The notes under the pieces: model-generated
Seen by the model: the letters and a program-made list of their open reading frames with translations, nothing else
The model's database searches: none
What the model was told of the DNA's origin: nothing
Source: Calamus simplicifolius
Taxonomy: Eukaryota; Streptophyta; Magnoliopsida; Arecales; Arecaceae
Length of the DNA: 64,000 nucleotides
Assembly: GCA_900491605.1 (NCBI GenBank)
Contig: UESW01000129.1
Coordinates: 16,564 to 80,563 of the forward strand
Reading direction: 5' to 3'
Program-made: the position numbers and the translations under genes
Shown: positions 1 through 9,859 of the stretch, piece by piece
Numbering within the stretch: the stretch's first letter is position 1
Layout: every line of letters begins with the position of its first letter

Positions 1-198
1 GTAGGTACACCGAACCACTATAAAATCTATTGTGTTTGCCGTGATTGTCTCTTTATCTTCAACTCTCTATTTATAGTTGCTTAGTTTTAAATCTGTGAAT
101 CTAAGTTTTTATTTCCGCTGGGGGTTATCTTTCAAAGGAGTTTAATTTTTTGAAAAACCCAATTCACCCCCCCTCTTGGGTTGCTATCTGGACCAACA
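1..198 (+). mobile_element. 3' end of a Ty1/copia LTR (SIRE/Maximus-like)
   Basis: The stretch ends in a C-rich run followed by CTTGGGTTGC and GACCAACA, an arrangement I associate with the 3' end of SIRE-type copia LTRs. The upstream part (CACCGAACCACTATAAAATC, then a T-rich stretch) also fits that family. Only the LTR tail lies in the window. Neither the element's other end nor a target duplication can be seen, so it could be a solo LTR or the right LTR of a longer element. The family is recognised from memory of its terminal sequence, not by alignment. Confidence 0.6.
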
Positions 199-544
199 CA
201 TTTACCTTATGCTTCCGGATGGGCAAGTTCATATGAATCTAGGATTCAATAGTTCAAAAAAACATCTCATTAGATGTTATAATTAGCGAGACTGTTAAGC
301 TATAGAGTAAATTTTTAACCAAAGTTCAATTTTGTAAATATATTTCGAACACTGTATAATCTTGATATATATCGATTTAGTACATTAAATTTTGACTCTA
401 GCACAAAAAAAGAAAATGAACTTAAAACTTTCATTCAAAATACATTGTATTTTACATATACAAAATGTTGTCTTTTTTATAAAAATAAGTGCTAAAACCT
501 ATAAAATACATGACAGCTCTTAATTAATCAATCCCCATCCGCAG
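199..544. other. AT-rich stretch without recognisable genes
   Basis: No open frame of note, no repeat and no RNA gene was recognised. It may be the 3' flank of the minus-strand gene remnant to its right. Confidence 0.5.
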
Positions 545-1325
545 TCATCGATGCCTATGGCGGTGCATGACTGGGCCAAGCAAATTAAGCTTATCGGTTG
601 AGATGTGCTGACCCTGCAACATAATATATGGCTTAAATATTCAGGCTGACAAACAGTTTCTTTCAAAAAAACATAATACATGGCTCAAATATTCAAATCT
701 CTATTGACATTCTTCCAGAATTTTGAGTTGTTCATAGCAACCTTGGTGCCAGACAACCTTTCCTAATTACGGTTTAGTTACTCGCTAAAATCAAATAAAG
801 TATTTCTTTGAACATGGATATAGAATGATTGCAACAATTCTAAGGTAAGAATTAATCCAAAAACAAGAACCTTCAAACATACGGAAAGAAGAGAGATTAA
901 GATATGGCTAAAAGGAAGAACGACCATAAGCATTATTCAGAGAATATTATATACAATGAGAGAAGTTAGATGGAAATCAAAGAACAAAGAAGAAGAAAAG
1001 ATGTTTTTACGCACCTTTGGATCGATCTCCGCAACCTTGAGAGCTGTCCTGAAGAATCTCCAAGGAAACTGAGAAGCGAAGAGGGCTCTGGGCGTCGAAG
1101 TAGATCTTTCACTAGGGTTTTGGGGAAGGAGGAGGGCTAGGTCTAGGGAGTTGAGAGCTTTGGGCGGGGTGGGAGAGATAGTGGAGAAGGGGCAAAGGAG
1201 AGGGAGTGGGTCGCTCGCTGCTGCCGCCGCCACTTGCTGTCGGGGAGGACATGGAGTTGAACCACCACTGCTACCGTTGGAGAGGAAGGGAGCCGAACGA
1301 AAGAAAGAAGAAGACGAAGGGGAAG
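545..1325 (-). CDS. Remnant or 5' part of an unidentified gene, two candidate exons
   Basis: A GC-rich open stretch on the minus strand (about 1233 down to 1015) ends at a good donor, AAG followed by GTGCGT at 1014-1009. It encodes an Ala/Ser/Pro-rich peptide finishing in KVAEIDPK. A possible acceptor (TTGCAG) lies at 614-619. Using it keeps the frame open for about 22 more codons, then a TGA stops at 545-547. The only ATG in exon 1 (about 1251) is in another frame and stops early, so the true start is unknown. Exon 1 may therefore be a 5'UTR, a non-ATG start, or part of a pseudogene. The exon runs into the left end of the gypsy insertion at 1326, and its original upstream DNA continues at 9405. 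The product is not recognised. Confidence 0.3.
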
Positions 1326-3784
1326 TGTAACCCCCCGGTAAATTAATTATGGGGAGGATAACTCTCGGTATTTAATTGGGGACACTTGGCACCTAGAATT
1401 ATTCTGTTCAGATGAACCAGGTTCTAGCCTGTTGGTTTTCCTTGGCTGACGCTTCGCTCCAAGTGAAGCGTTTAGTCTTCGGAAACTCCCGAACCGAGGT
1501 GTCGCACAGGTGACTAAAATGTGAAGGAGGAGGAGGACTCCTTCCTTCATCTTGGCACGCATCATTCTCAGGTATTCCCCCTGCCTCAGAGAGAGAGCCA
1601 GAGAGAGAGAGAGCCAGAGAGAGAGAGAGACCCGAGAGAGAGAGAGAGAGCCCGAGAGAGAGAGAGAGCCTGAGAGTTGGCCGGTGACCTCCACCGGCGC
1701 GGACGTGCGTCCGGTGGAGGTCCGGCCGGCCTTGGTGGCCGGCCGTGCCACCGGCACCGAGCACACAGTGCGGAGAGAAATTGATAGAAAGAGAGAGAGA
1801 GAGAAATTGGAGAGAGTGGATGGAGGGAGGCGGTTGGCCGCGGCGGCGGCCAGCTCCGGTCCGGCCAACAGTGGCCGGACTGCCCTTAATTCGCCGGTCA
1901 AGCCGACCGGCACAGTAACGGCTGTGCGAGAGAAATTGAGAGAAAGAGAGAGAGGGAATGGAATTGATGAGAATGGAAGGAGGGAGGAGGCTGGCCGTGG
2001 TGGCGACCGGCTCCGGTTCGGCCAACAGTGGCCGGACTGCCCTCAATTTGCCGGGCGAATCGTCGGCACAGTGAAATCCACGCGGAAACAGGAAGAGGAA
2101 AAGAGAGAGAAAGAGAGAAATTGAGAGAGAGAAGGGGGGGGCCGGCCGCGGCGGCGGCTGGCCTCGGCCCGACCGACGACGGCCGGGCCGCCTCCGATTT
2201 GGCCGGCGGCGGCCCTGGCCGCCGGATCACAGAGCCCCTGTTTCGGTTGAAACAGGGGATCTGGGAAGAAGATCTCAGTGGGCCGGCTGGGCTGCCATCA
2301 TTTGGGCCTTATTGGGCCGTTTAAGGAGCCCTTTTGGGCAGGGCTTTGGGCCCTATATTGGGCCGAAAAATGAAAAATAAAATTATGGCTAGAATCTGGG
2401 TTAATTCTAGTTTCTTGGGGTATTTTTACTTCCCCAATTGGGTGTGTATAGTGGGAGATATTCGAGCCCAAAGTTGGGCCCATGAACTAGTCTGGGTAGG
2501 TCTTAAGGGTCATTTTATTAATTAGATTTCAGTGAATTAATTATGTACATTGATCCTGTAGGTGCCCAGACATCTGATTAGTTGGTGCATCATTTGGATT
2601 TTGCGTAGGAGGTAAGTAAGACTATTATGCAAATTTAATAATTATTTAATTAATTGAGTATATACAGTTTGCATGCATTTTTATAAATAAGAAGAAAATA
2701 GAAATTAACTGAATTGTCTATGTAGCATGGAACTGTGGATTACAAATGAACAATTATATGATTATAGTGATTGGTAATATTGTAAGAAATGATTTATTGA
2801 TGTATATGCCAGAATGTGATTGCCTGTACGATATGTTTATATTGAGGTGACTATATGCATTTCCTAGTACTGTGCAAACCACTGTGAGGTAATGTGAGAT
2901 ACAGATGCATGATGAATTGTGATGAAAATGTTAAATAGATTTATATGGGTCGCCGCGGTTCTCCTTTACTATGGCCCCACACATTGTAGATGTGTTCTGT
3001 TGATTTTATATGGCCACACACACTGGAGATGTATTCTGTTATGATATGGCCCCACACATTGTAGACGTGTTCTGTTATGATATGGCCACACACACCGTAG
3101 AGTGTGTTCTGTTATGGTATGGCCCCACATGTCTTACAATGTGTTCTGTTGATTTTTATATGGCCACATACATCGTAGAGTGTGTTCTGTTATGGTATGG
3201 CCCCACATCGTACAATGTGTTCTGTTGATTTTATATGGCCACACATCTGGAGGATGTGCTCTGATTGAGGTATTGCAGGGCCGTGGGACACATAGGAAAT
3301 CTATAATTACATAAACAGTGAGTTTGCTAGAATGCATATCCTGATGCTTATCGAATGTTCAATTTATGTTAAGTTGACAAAATGCATATGTTGATAGCAT
3401 GTTAAATATAATTCAAGTATGATATGATTGTATAATAGGCTTACTTATTGAGTGTAAACTCATTAAACCTTCACAATGTTTTTCAGAGCCTCAGGGTTGA
3501 TGATGGATATTCGGAGTTGATGGAGCTTCTAATAAATAAAATAAGAACCATTGCATTGGTGTAATCCTATTATGTTTGTGTGTAGGGCTTGTTGTAGCCC
3601 AACTTTATTAGCATGACTTGAGTGTAGGGTTTGAAACCCAAAACTTATAACTATCATTGTATTATGGTTGGTTTTCATATTTATTGCCCCATTTGAATCG
3701 TATATCAAGATTTTTAAGACGCCTTGCATGCCGGCACGCGGCGGGTTGTCACCCTAGCCCAATATTTGGGTCTGGGGCGTGACA
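1326..3784 (+). repeat. 5' LTR of the gypsy element
   Basis: 2459 bp, TG...CA ends, near-identical to 6919-9404 apart from small substitutions and indels. It contains a GA-rich simple-sequence tract at about 1585-1675, GC-rich segments with repeated GGCCGGCC-type words, and an eight-unit minisatellite near its 3' part. Open frames over the GA tract are low-complexity (Arg-Glu or Ser-Leu repeats) and are not genes. Confidence 0.93.
2971..3268 (+). repeat. Minisatellite inside the 5' LTR
   Basis: About eight tandem units of 36-40 bp. Each starts ATGGCC(C)CACAC and continues to a TGTGTTCTGTT core. Units alternate between an ATGGCCCCACA form and an ATGGCCACACA form, so the array looks like a dimeric repeat. 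The same array is present in the other LTR. Confidence 0.85.
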
Positions 3785-3791
3785 GCTTTTA

Positions 3792-3809
3792 TGGTATCAG
3801 AGCCTAGGT
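3792..3809 (+). other. Primer-binding site (tRNA-Met type)
   Basis: TGGTATCAGAGCCTAGGT lies seven bases after the left LTR end. TGGTATCAGAGC is the standard complement of plant initiator tRNA-Met used by many plant LTR retrotransposons. Confidence 0.9.
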
Positions 3810-6000
3810 TTTGACCTTAGGGACACATGCGTGATGACACTCTAGGCAAAATACTAGGATGATATGGAGACAATTATGACTTTCAAGGAATTTCATGAAT
3901 TATGCTTTGGAAGCTTGAAATTTAAAGTTTATCAAGATATTAATTGAATTATAAATTTGATAGGGATTAAGAATGAACCATCGCAAGCCAATGATATTAT
4001 ATGGGCTCCCTGGCTGGTAGCCTTGATTAGTGGGGAGGTCAAGGGGCTTCTAGAGGTTTTAGCTCCATCAAACTTGTTGGAAATGATTCGTAGCAGTTTC
4101 AGACCTTTAAATAATATGGGAGATGAAACTTTAATTGGATATGCAATAAAAGACAGATGAATATATGGAATATGATATAATAGTTGAAAATTGCAATTGA
4201 TGCCTAATATGACTAAGATAACATCATTATGTCCATATTGCAATTGAGTTGATATGTGGATTTGGAGTTAGTAAATCTAAATTTGAATGTGGATGTATAT
4301 AATGAATTTTTATTGTTGATATTGTAAGTTTAAGATTATGAGCTAATCTACTGGTTATATGGATGATTAATATTGATGATATTTTGGGAATGAAATAGTT
4401 AACTACATATTTTTGATCAATTACAATTGAGTACTTTCTGAATTTGAGTCTGGATGGATAAGTATATATAGTGAATTTTACTAAGAGAACTTTTATTATG
4501 AATATTGCATGTTCAAAACTGATTATTAATTTGCTAGATATGGAGATGGTTGATATTGATGCTAATGAAATAGTTGACTGCATATTATATCTTGATGGAT
4601 CATTTAGGAAGATTATAAAATTTTAAATTCTGAGACACTGTTTAAGTTTTTGAGAGCAGTAGACTCTATTAATCTTCAGAACTGATTTTGGCTATAAATG
4701 ATCAAATATTTTGATAGTAGAAAGTGAAAGATTTTAGCAATAATGAGAATAAGATAAACTCTACTGATAAAGAATTTCATGGGGATTTTCATCTGTTAAT
4801 AGATTTTTAAATCAATATATATTCATTAATTTATTGTGCATACTTATTGTACCTTTCTTCATAGTTCCTAAGTAGATATCTTTCTCCAGGATTGATAATT
4901 TATCAATCAGCCATAAGTGGCATAATTATTAAGAAAATAGGAGGGAGATGATTTTATTTTTGATTATTATCAGTTATGGATTATGGTTAAGGGTACATCT
5001 ATTATCACTTTCAAATCATAAAGAGATTGCTATAACTTCCAATTATGTCTTTCGGATGGTAAGTACATTTTCAATCTTTATTGACCTTATAAGTCATATA
5101 TCCATCTGAGCTAGATTAGTGAAGTCACTTTGAGATATTTAAAGGGTTTAAATTAGTTGGCCATGATATGGCATTGCATAATCTATAGGTGATTTTGATA
5201 GTCATTGGTAACAAAATAATTGATTTGAAGATTTGAATCATTTAAATTACAATTTATTGAGAATATACTAACATATTCAAGATAAATTGATTGGTTGTAG
5301 TGGTAATTACTGATAAATATGAAGGAGATAAAATAATTATACTGATGATTAATGATGGCACTATTATTCAAAGAAATTAAATTAGTTGATTATGATAATT
5401 ATGAAAGATATCCTAAATTAGTTGATTATGATAATTATGAAAGATATCCTAAATGATTGGCATAATGTTCATTGATGTTAGCTTGAAGTATTCAAGAGTA
5501 AAACCTAGTATGTTATGATGATTGAAATAAGTGTCGTAATGTTTAATGGCACATTCAACTATTCAAGAGTTGAGAGAGCATTGGAAGAAAACTATCTTAT
5601 ATCTAAGTCACAAGAATTTAGAACTGTCTTATCGAGGAATTAAGAGTACCTGATGTGTTACTAACCTTAAGAATGGATGACATAATACATATGATGGATT
5701 CTATGATATTTATAATGATTATGTTGTGAGAAGTAAAAAAAAGAAAAAAAAAAGGGATGACAGGAAAGAAATACTTCTTAAGGAAATTAATTTTATTTGG
5801 TAGAAAAATTAAATTAATTTTGAAAGTTGGATATGTCATTTGGGTGCTTGGGAATGAAATAAAAGTTTGCTAGTGAGTATCTTTAATGGTACAAAATTTG
5901 TGGACATTTAATTTCGAGGATGAAATTTTAGCGGGATAAAATGTTAATATTTATTTTTAGTTTAATGGTAAACTGCGTAAATTGAGCCTGAACCCATTTG
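3810..6000 (+). other. Decayed, AT-rich interior of the gypsy element
   Basis: No gag, protease or reverse transcriptase frame could be recognised. Open frames are short and scattered. A short motif, TTTCGAGGATGAAATTTT at about 5919-5936, resembles the sequence that normally sits just before the 3' LTR of Del-type elements. A second copy occurs at about 6885-6902, which suggests the interior was assembled from more than one element or rearranged. Confidence 0.6.
5379..5450 (+). repeat. 36-bp perfect tandem duplication
   Basis: Two adjacent identical copies of a 36-bp AT-rich unit (AAATTAGTTGATTATG...GATATCCT) within the decayed interior of the gypsy element. Confidence 0.9.
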
Positions 6001-6808
6001 TCTCACTCTCCTAATTCGATGATGTCTTCATGAAGCTTTGTGGATTAAGCTGAATTTCTGTCCAGCCTTCCACCCTCAAATAGATGGACAATCTGCATGA
6101 ACCAATTAGATTTGAGGATATACTGCGAGCCTGTGTGATGGATTTAGAAAGTGCTTGGTATAGCTTCTTACCCTTAGTGAAATTGCTTATTTTAATGATT
6201 ACCAAGCCAACATTCAAATGGATTCATATCAATTGTCTATGATATAAGGTGTAGATTCCCTTCATATTGAGATAAGGTGAGAGAGAGACAATTTTGGACT
6301 GAGCTGGGTAGCAACTATGAAATGTATCGTTAATTAAAGTAGCTGCATGTAGCTCTGAGTCAATAGAAAAGTTATGTTGATGTCAAAAAGAAAGATTTAA
6401 AATTCCAGGTTGAAGATCATTTGGAAGTTTTACTAATCAATGATATGATGAGATTTGTGTTAGAGGTGATTTGAGCCACAATATATTGGGCCATTTGAGA
6501 TTTTGATCAAAATAAAGGAGGTGGCTTATAGCTTAGCATTGTCTTCATTACTCTTTGGGGTGTTCAATGTGTTTCATATCTTTATGACTGAGGAGGTGTA
6601 TTTCAAACCCCCGTTATGTGTTAGAACTTGAACCAATTTAGCTTAAGAAAGAATTGACCTATGAAGATCATCTTGTGCACATTGTGGACCGCAAGGATTA
6701 AGTTCTGAGATGGTGTAGTATTCCTTATGTCAAAGTTCAGCGGAGTAATTATTCTGAGAGGGAGATTATTTGGGAGTCTAAGGAGAAAATGAAAAAGAAA
6801 CATCGACA
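6001..6808 (+). pseudogene. Broken gypsy integrase and polyprotein C-terminus
   Basis: Translated in shifting frames, this stretch follows the order of a Tekay/Del-type polyprotein tail. First comes the integrase core segment around 'FHPQTDGQSE', visible as ..QPSTLK-MDN.. near 6060-6100, then 'EDILRACV..' near 6115-6140. Next is the 'GPFEIL' strand near 6480-6510, then 'FHISML'-like and 'DRKEQVLR'-like parts, ending in a lysine-rich tail near 6808. Stops and frameshifts are frequent, so it cannot encode an integrase. Transposition would have needed proteins from a related autonomous element. Confidence 0.75.
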
Positions 6809-6904
6809 AAAATTTGTATCTTATTACAGATCAATGATTATAGAATAGAAAATTTGAATTATATATATTTATGAATGTGCATCAATTTCGAGGCCAAAAT
6901 TTTA

Positions 6905-6918
6905 TAAAGAGGGAAGAA
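6905..6918 (+). other. Polypurine tract before the 3' LTR
   Basis: AAAGAGGGAAGAA directly precedes the TGTAACC start of the right LTR, the expected site for plus-strand priming. Confidence 0.8.
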
Positions 6919-9404
6919 TGTAACCCCCCGGTAAATTAATTGTGGAGAGGATAACTCTCGGTATTTAATTGGGGACACTTGGCACCTAGAGTTATTCTGT
7001 TCAGATGAACCAGGTTCTAGCCTGTTGGTTTTCCTTGGCTGACGCTTCGCTCCAGTGAAGCGTTTAGTCTTCGGGAACTCTCGAACCGAGGCATTGCACA
7101 GGTGACTAAAATGTGAAGGAGGAGGAGGACTCCTTCCTTCATCCTGGCGCGCATCATTCTCAGGTATGTCCCCTTGCCTCAGAGAGAGAGCCAGAGAGAG
7201 AGCCAGAGAGAGAGAGAGAACCTGAGAGAGAGAGAGAGAGAGCCAGAGAGAGAGAGACCCGAGAGAGAGAGATAGAGAGAGCCCGAGAGAGAGAGAGAGA
7301 GAGAGCCTGAGAGTTGGCCGGTGACCTCCACCGCCGGACGTGCGTCCGGTGGAGGTCCGGCCGGCCTTGGTGGCCGGCCGTGCCGCCGGCACCGAGCGCA
7401 CAGCGCGAAGAGAAATTGATAGAAAGAGAGAGAGAATGAAATTGGAGAGAGTGGATGGAGGGAGGCGGCTAGCCGCGGCGGCGGCCAGCTCCGGTCCGGC
7501 CAACAGTGGCTGGACTGCCCTTAATTCGTCGGTCAAGCCGACCGGCACAGTAACGGCTGTGCGAGAGAAATTAAGAGAAAGAGAGAGAGGGAATGAAATT
7601 GATGAGAATGGAAGGAGGGAGGAGACTGGCCATGGTGGCGGCTGGCTCCGGTCCGGCCAATAGTGGCCGGAGCCCTCAATTTGCCGGGCGAATCGCCGGC
7701 ACAGTGAAATCCACGGGAAACAGGAAGAGGGAAGAGAGAGAAAGAGAGAGAAGGGGGGGTGGCCGGCCGCGGCGGCCGGCCTCGGCCCGACCGACGACGG
7801 CCGGGCCGCCTCCGATTTGGCCGGCGGCGACCCTGGCCGTCGGATCACAGAGCCCTTGTTTCGGTTGAAACAGGGGATCTGGGAAGAAGATCTCAGTGGG
7901 CTGGCTGGGCTGCCATCGTTTGGGCCTTATTGGGCCGTTTAAGGAGCCCTCTTTGGGCAGGGCTTTGGGCCCTATATTGGGCCGAAAAATGAAAAATAAA
8001 ATTATGGCTAGAATCTGGGTTAATTCTAGTTTCTTGGGGTATTTTTACTTCCCCAATTGGGTGTGTATAGTGGGAGATATTCGAGCCCAAAGTTGGGCCC
8101 GTGAACTAGTCTGGGTAGGGTCTTAAGGGTCATTTTATTAATTAGATTTCAGTGAATTAATTATGTACATTGATCCTGTAGGTGCCCAGACATCTGATTA
8201 GTTGGTGCATCATTTGGATTCTGTGTAGGAGGTAAGTAAGACTATAATGCAAATTTAATAATTGTTTAATTAATTGAGTATATACAGTTTGCATGCATTT
8301 TATAAATAAGAAGAAAATAGAAATTAACTGAATTGTCTATGTAGCATGGAACTGTGGATTACAAATGAACAATTATATGATTATAGTGATTGGTAATATT
8401 GTAAGAAATAATTTATTGATGTATATGCCAGGAATGTGATTGCCTGTACGATATGTTTGTATTGAGGTGACTATATGCATTTTCTAGTACTGTGCAAACC
8501 ACTGTGAGGTAATGTGAGATACAGATGCATGATGAAATTATGATGAAAATGTTAAATAGATTTATATGGGTCGCCGCGGTTCTCCTTTACTATGGCCCCA
8601 CACATTGTAGATGTGTTCTGTTGATTTTATATGGCCACACACACTGGAGATGTATTCTGTTATGATATGGCCCCACACATTGTAGACGTGTTTTGTTATA
8701 TATGGCCACACACACCGTAGAGTGTGTTCTGTTATGGTATGGCCCCACATGTCTTACAATGTGTTCTGTTGATTTTTATATGGCCACATACATCGTAGAG
8801 TGTGTTCTGTTATGGTATGGCCCCACACATCGTACAATGTGTTCTGTTGATTTTATATGGCCACACATCTGGAGGATGTGCTCTGATTGAGGTATTGTAG
8901 GGCCGTGGGACACATGGGAAATCTATAATTACATAAACAGTGAGTTTGCTAGAATGCATATCCTGATGCTTATCGAATGTTCAATTTATGTTAAGTTGAC
9001 AAATGCATATGTTGATAGCATGTTAAATATAATTCAAGTATGATATGATTGTATAATAAGCTTACTTATTGAGTGTAAACTCATTAAACCTTCACAATGT
9101 TTTTCAGAGCCTCAGTATTGATGATGGATATTCGGAGCTGATGAAGCTTCTAATAAATAAAATAAGAACCATTACATTGGTGTAATCCTATTATGTTGTG
9201 TGTAGGGCTTGTTGTAGCTCAACTTATTAGTATGACTTGAGTGTAGGATTTGAAATCCAAAACTTATAACTATCATTGTATTATGGTTGGTTTTCATATT
9301 TATTGCCCCATTTGAATCGTATATCAAGATTTTTAAGACGCCTTGCGTGCCCGGTACGCGGCGGGTTGTCACCCTAGCCCAATATTTGGGTCTGGGGCAT
9401 GACA
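6919..9404 (+). repeat. 3' LTR of the gypsy element
   Basis: 2486 bp, matching 1326-3784 with scattered single-base changes and small indels, including a longer GA tract at about 7182-7312. It ends ATGACA immediately before the GGAAG target duplication. Confidence 0.93.
8592..8888 (+). repeat. Minisatellite inside the 3' LTR
   Basis: The same ~37-bp ATGGCC(C)CACAC...TGTTCTGTT units as in the left LTR, again about eight copies and in the same order. The array therefore predates this insertion. Confidence 0.85.
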
Positions 9405-9859
9405 GGAAGAAGATCAGTTGGGGGGGGGGGGGGGGGGGAGAGGGGTTTGATAAAATAAAAATAGAATGCGGGTGTGGAGAATAACACAGGTGGGGTGAGG
9501 GTACTTTAAATTTTTTTTAAAAAATAAGGGGTGCAGAAAGAAAAACGATGGGTATAGAGTAATTTTATATTTTTTTTAAAAAATATGAATGTCAAGAGTA
9601 TTTTTTGGGGTGTACATAGAAGCTCCCCACTTCCTCTGGTATCAAGGTTAAGAAAAAAAAAAAAAAAAAGGGACTTATTTATTTATTTATTTTGTTAGAT
9701 TGGCTGTTCCGTTGAGGACCGATTGTGGACGTGTACGTATGAATGGGTGCGTAGTCATTCAAATCATTCAAAATCAAGCGTTCGTTCCCTCTCTATCCCT
9801 TTATCCATCTTCGTTGTAGGGCCATCTTCGTTTAGACCCTCTTGGAAACGCTCCATCCC
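9405..9859. promoter_or_regulatory. Upstream region of the PPR gene
   Basis: It contains a run of about 20 G at 9420-9439, two T-rich/A-rich hairpin-like blocks near 9510-9590, an A run near 9653-9670 and then pyrimidine-rich leader sequence before the PPR start. Without the gypsy insertion it would join directly to the minus-strand exon at 1325. Ignoring the insertion, the two genes would be head-to-head with under 600 bp between them. No TATA box is assigned with confidence. Confidence 0.4.

Larger units (their letters stand above)
1326..9404 (+). mobile_element. Ty3/gypsy LTR retrotransposon (Tekay/Del-like), non-autonomous, complete ends
   Basis: Two long direct repeats of ~2.47 kb begin TGTAACCCCCCGG and end GTGACA/ATGACA. 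The element is flanked by an exact 5-bp target duplication, GGAAG, at 1321-1325 and 9405-9409. A tRNA-Met-type primer-binding site follows the left LTR and a purine tract precedes the right one, so the element reads rightward. The interior is only ~3.1 kb, too short for a gypsy gag-pol, and holds just a broken integrase/C-terminal remnant. The Tekay/Del assignment rests on that remnant and on the 'TTCGAGG..AAATTTT' motif before the purine tract. It landed at the 5' end of the minus-strand gene remnant. Confidence 0.93.

Noticed and set aside
1552..2124. Arg-Glu-rich and Ser-Leu-rich frames in the gypsy LTR
   Set aside because: They arise from the GA/CT simple repeat and recur in the other LTR; not genes.
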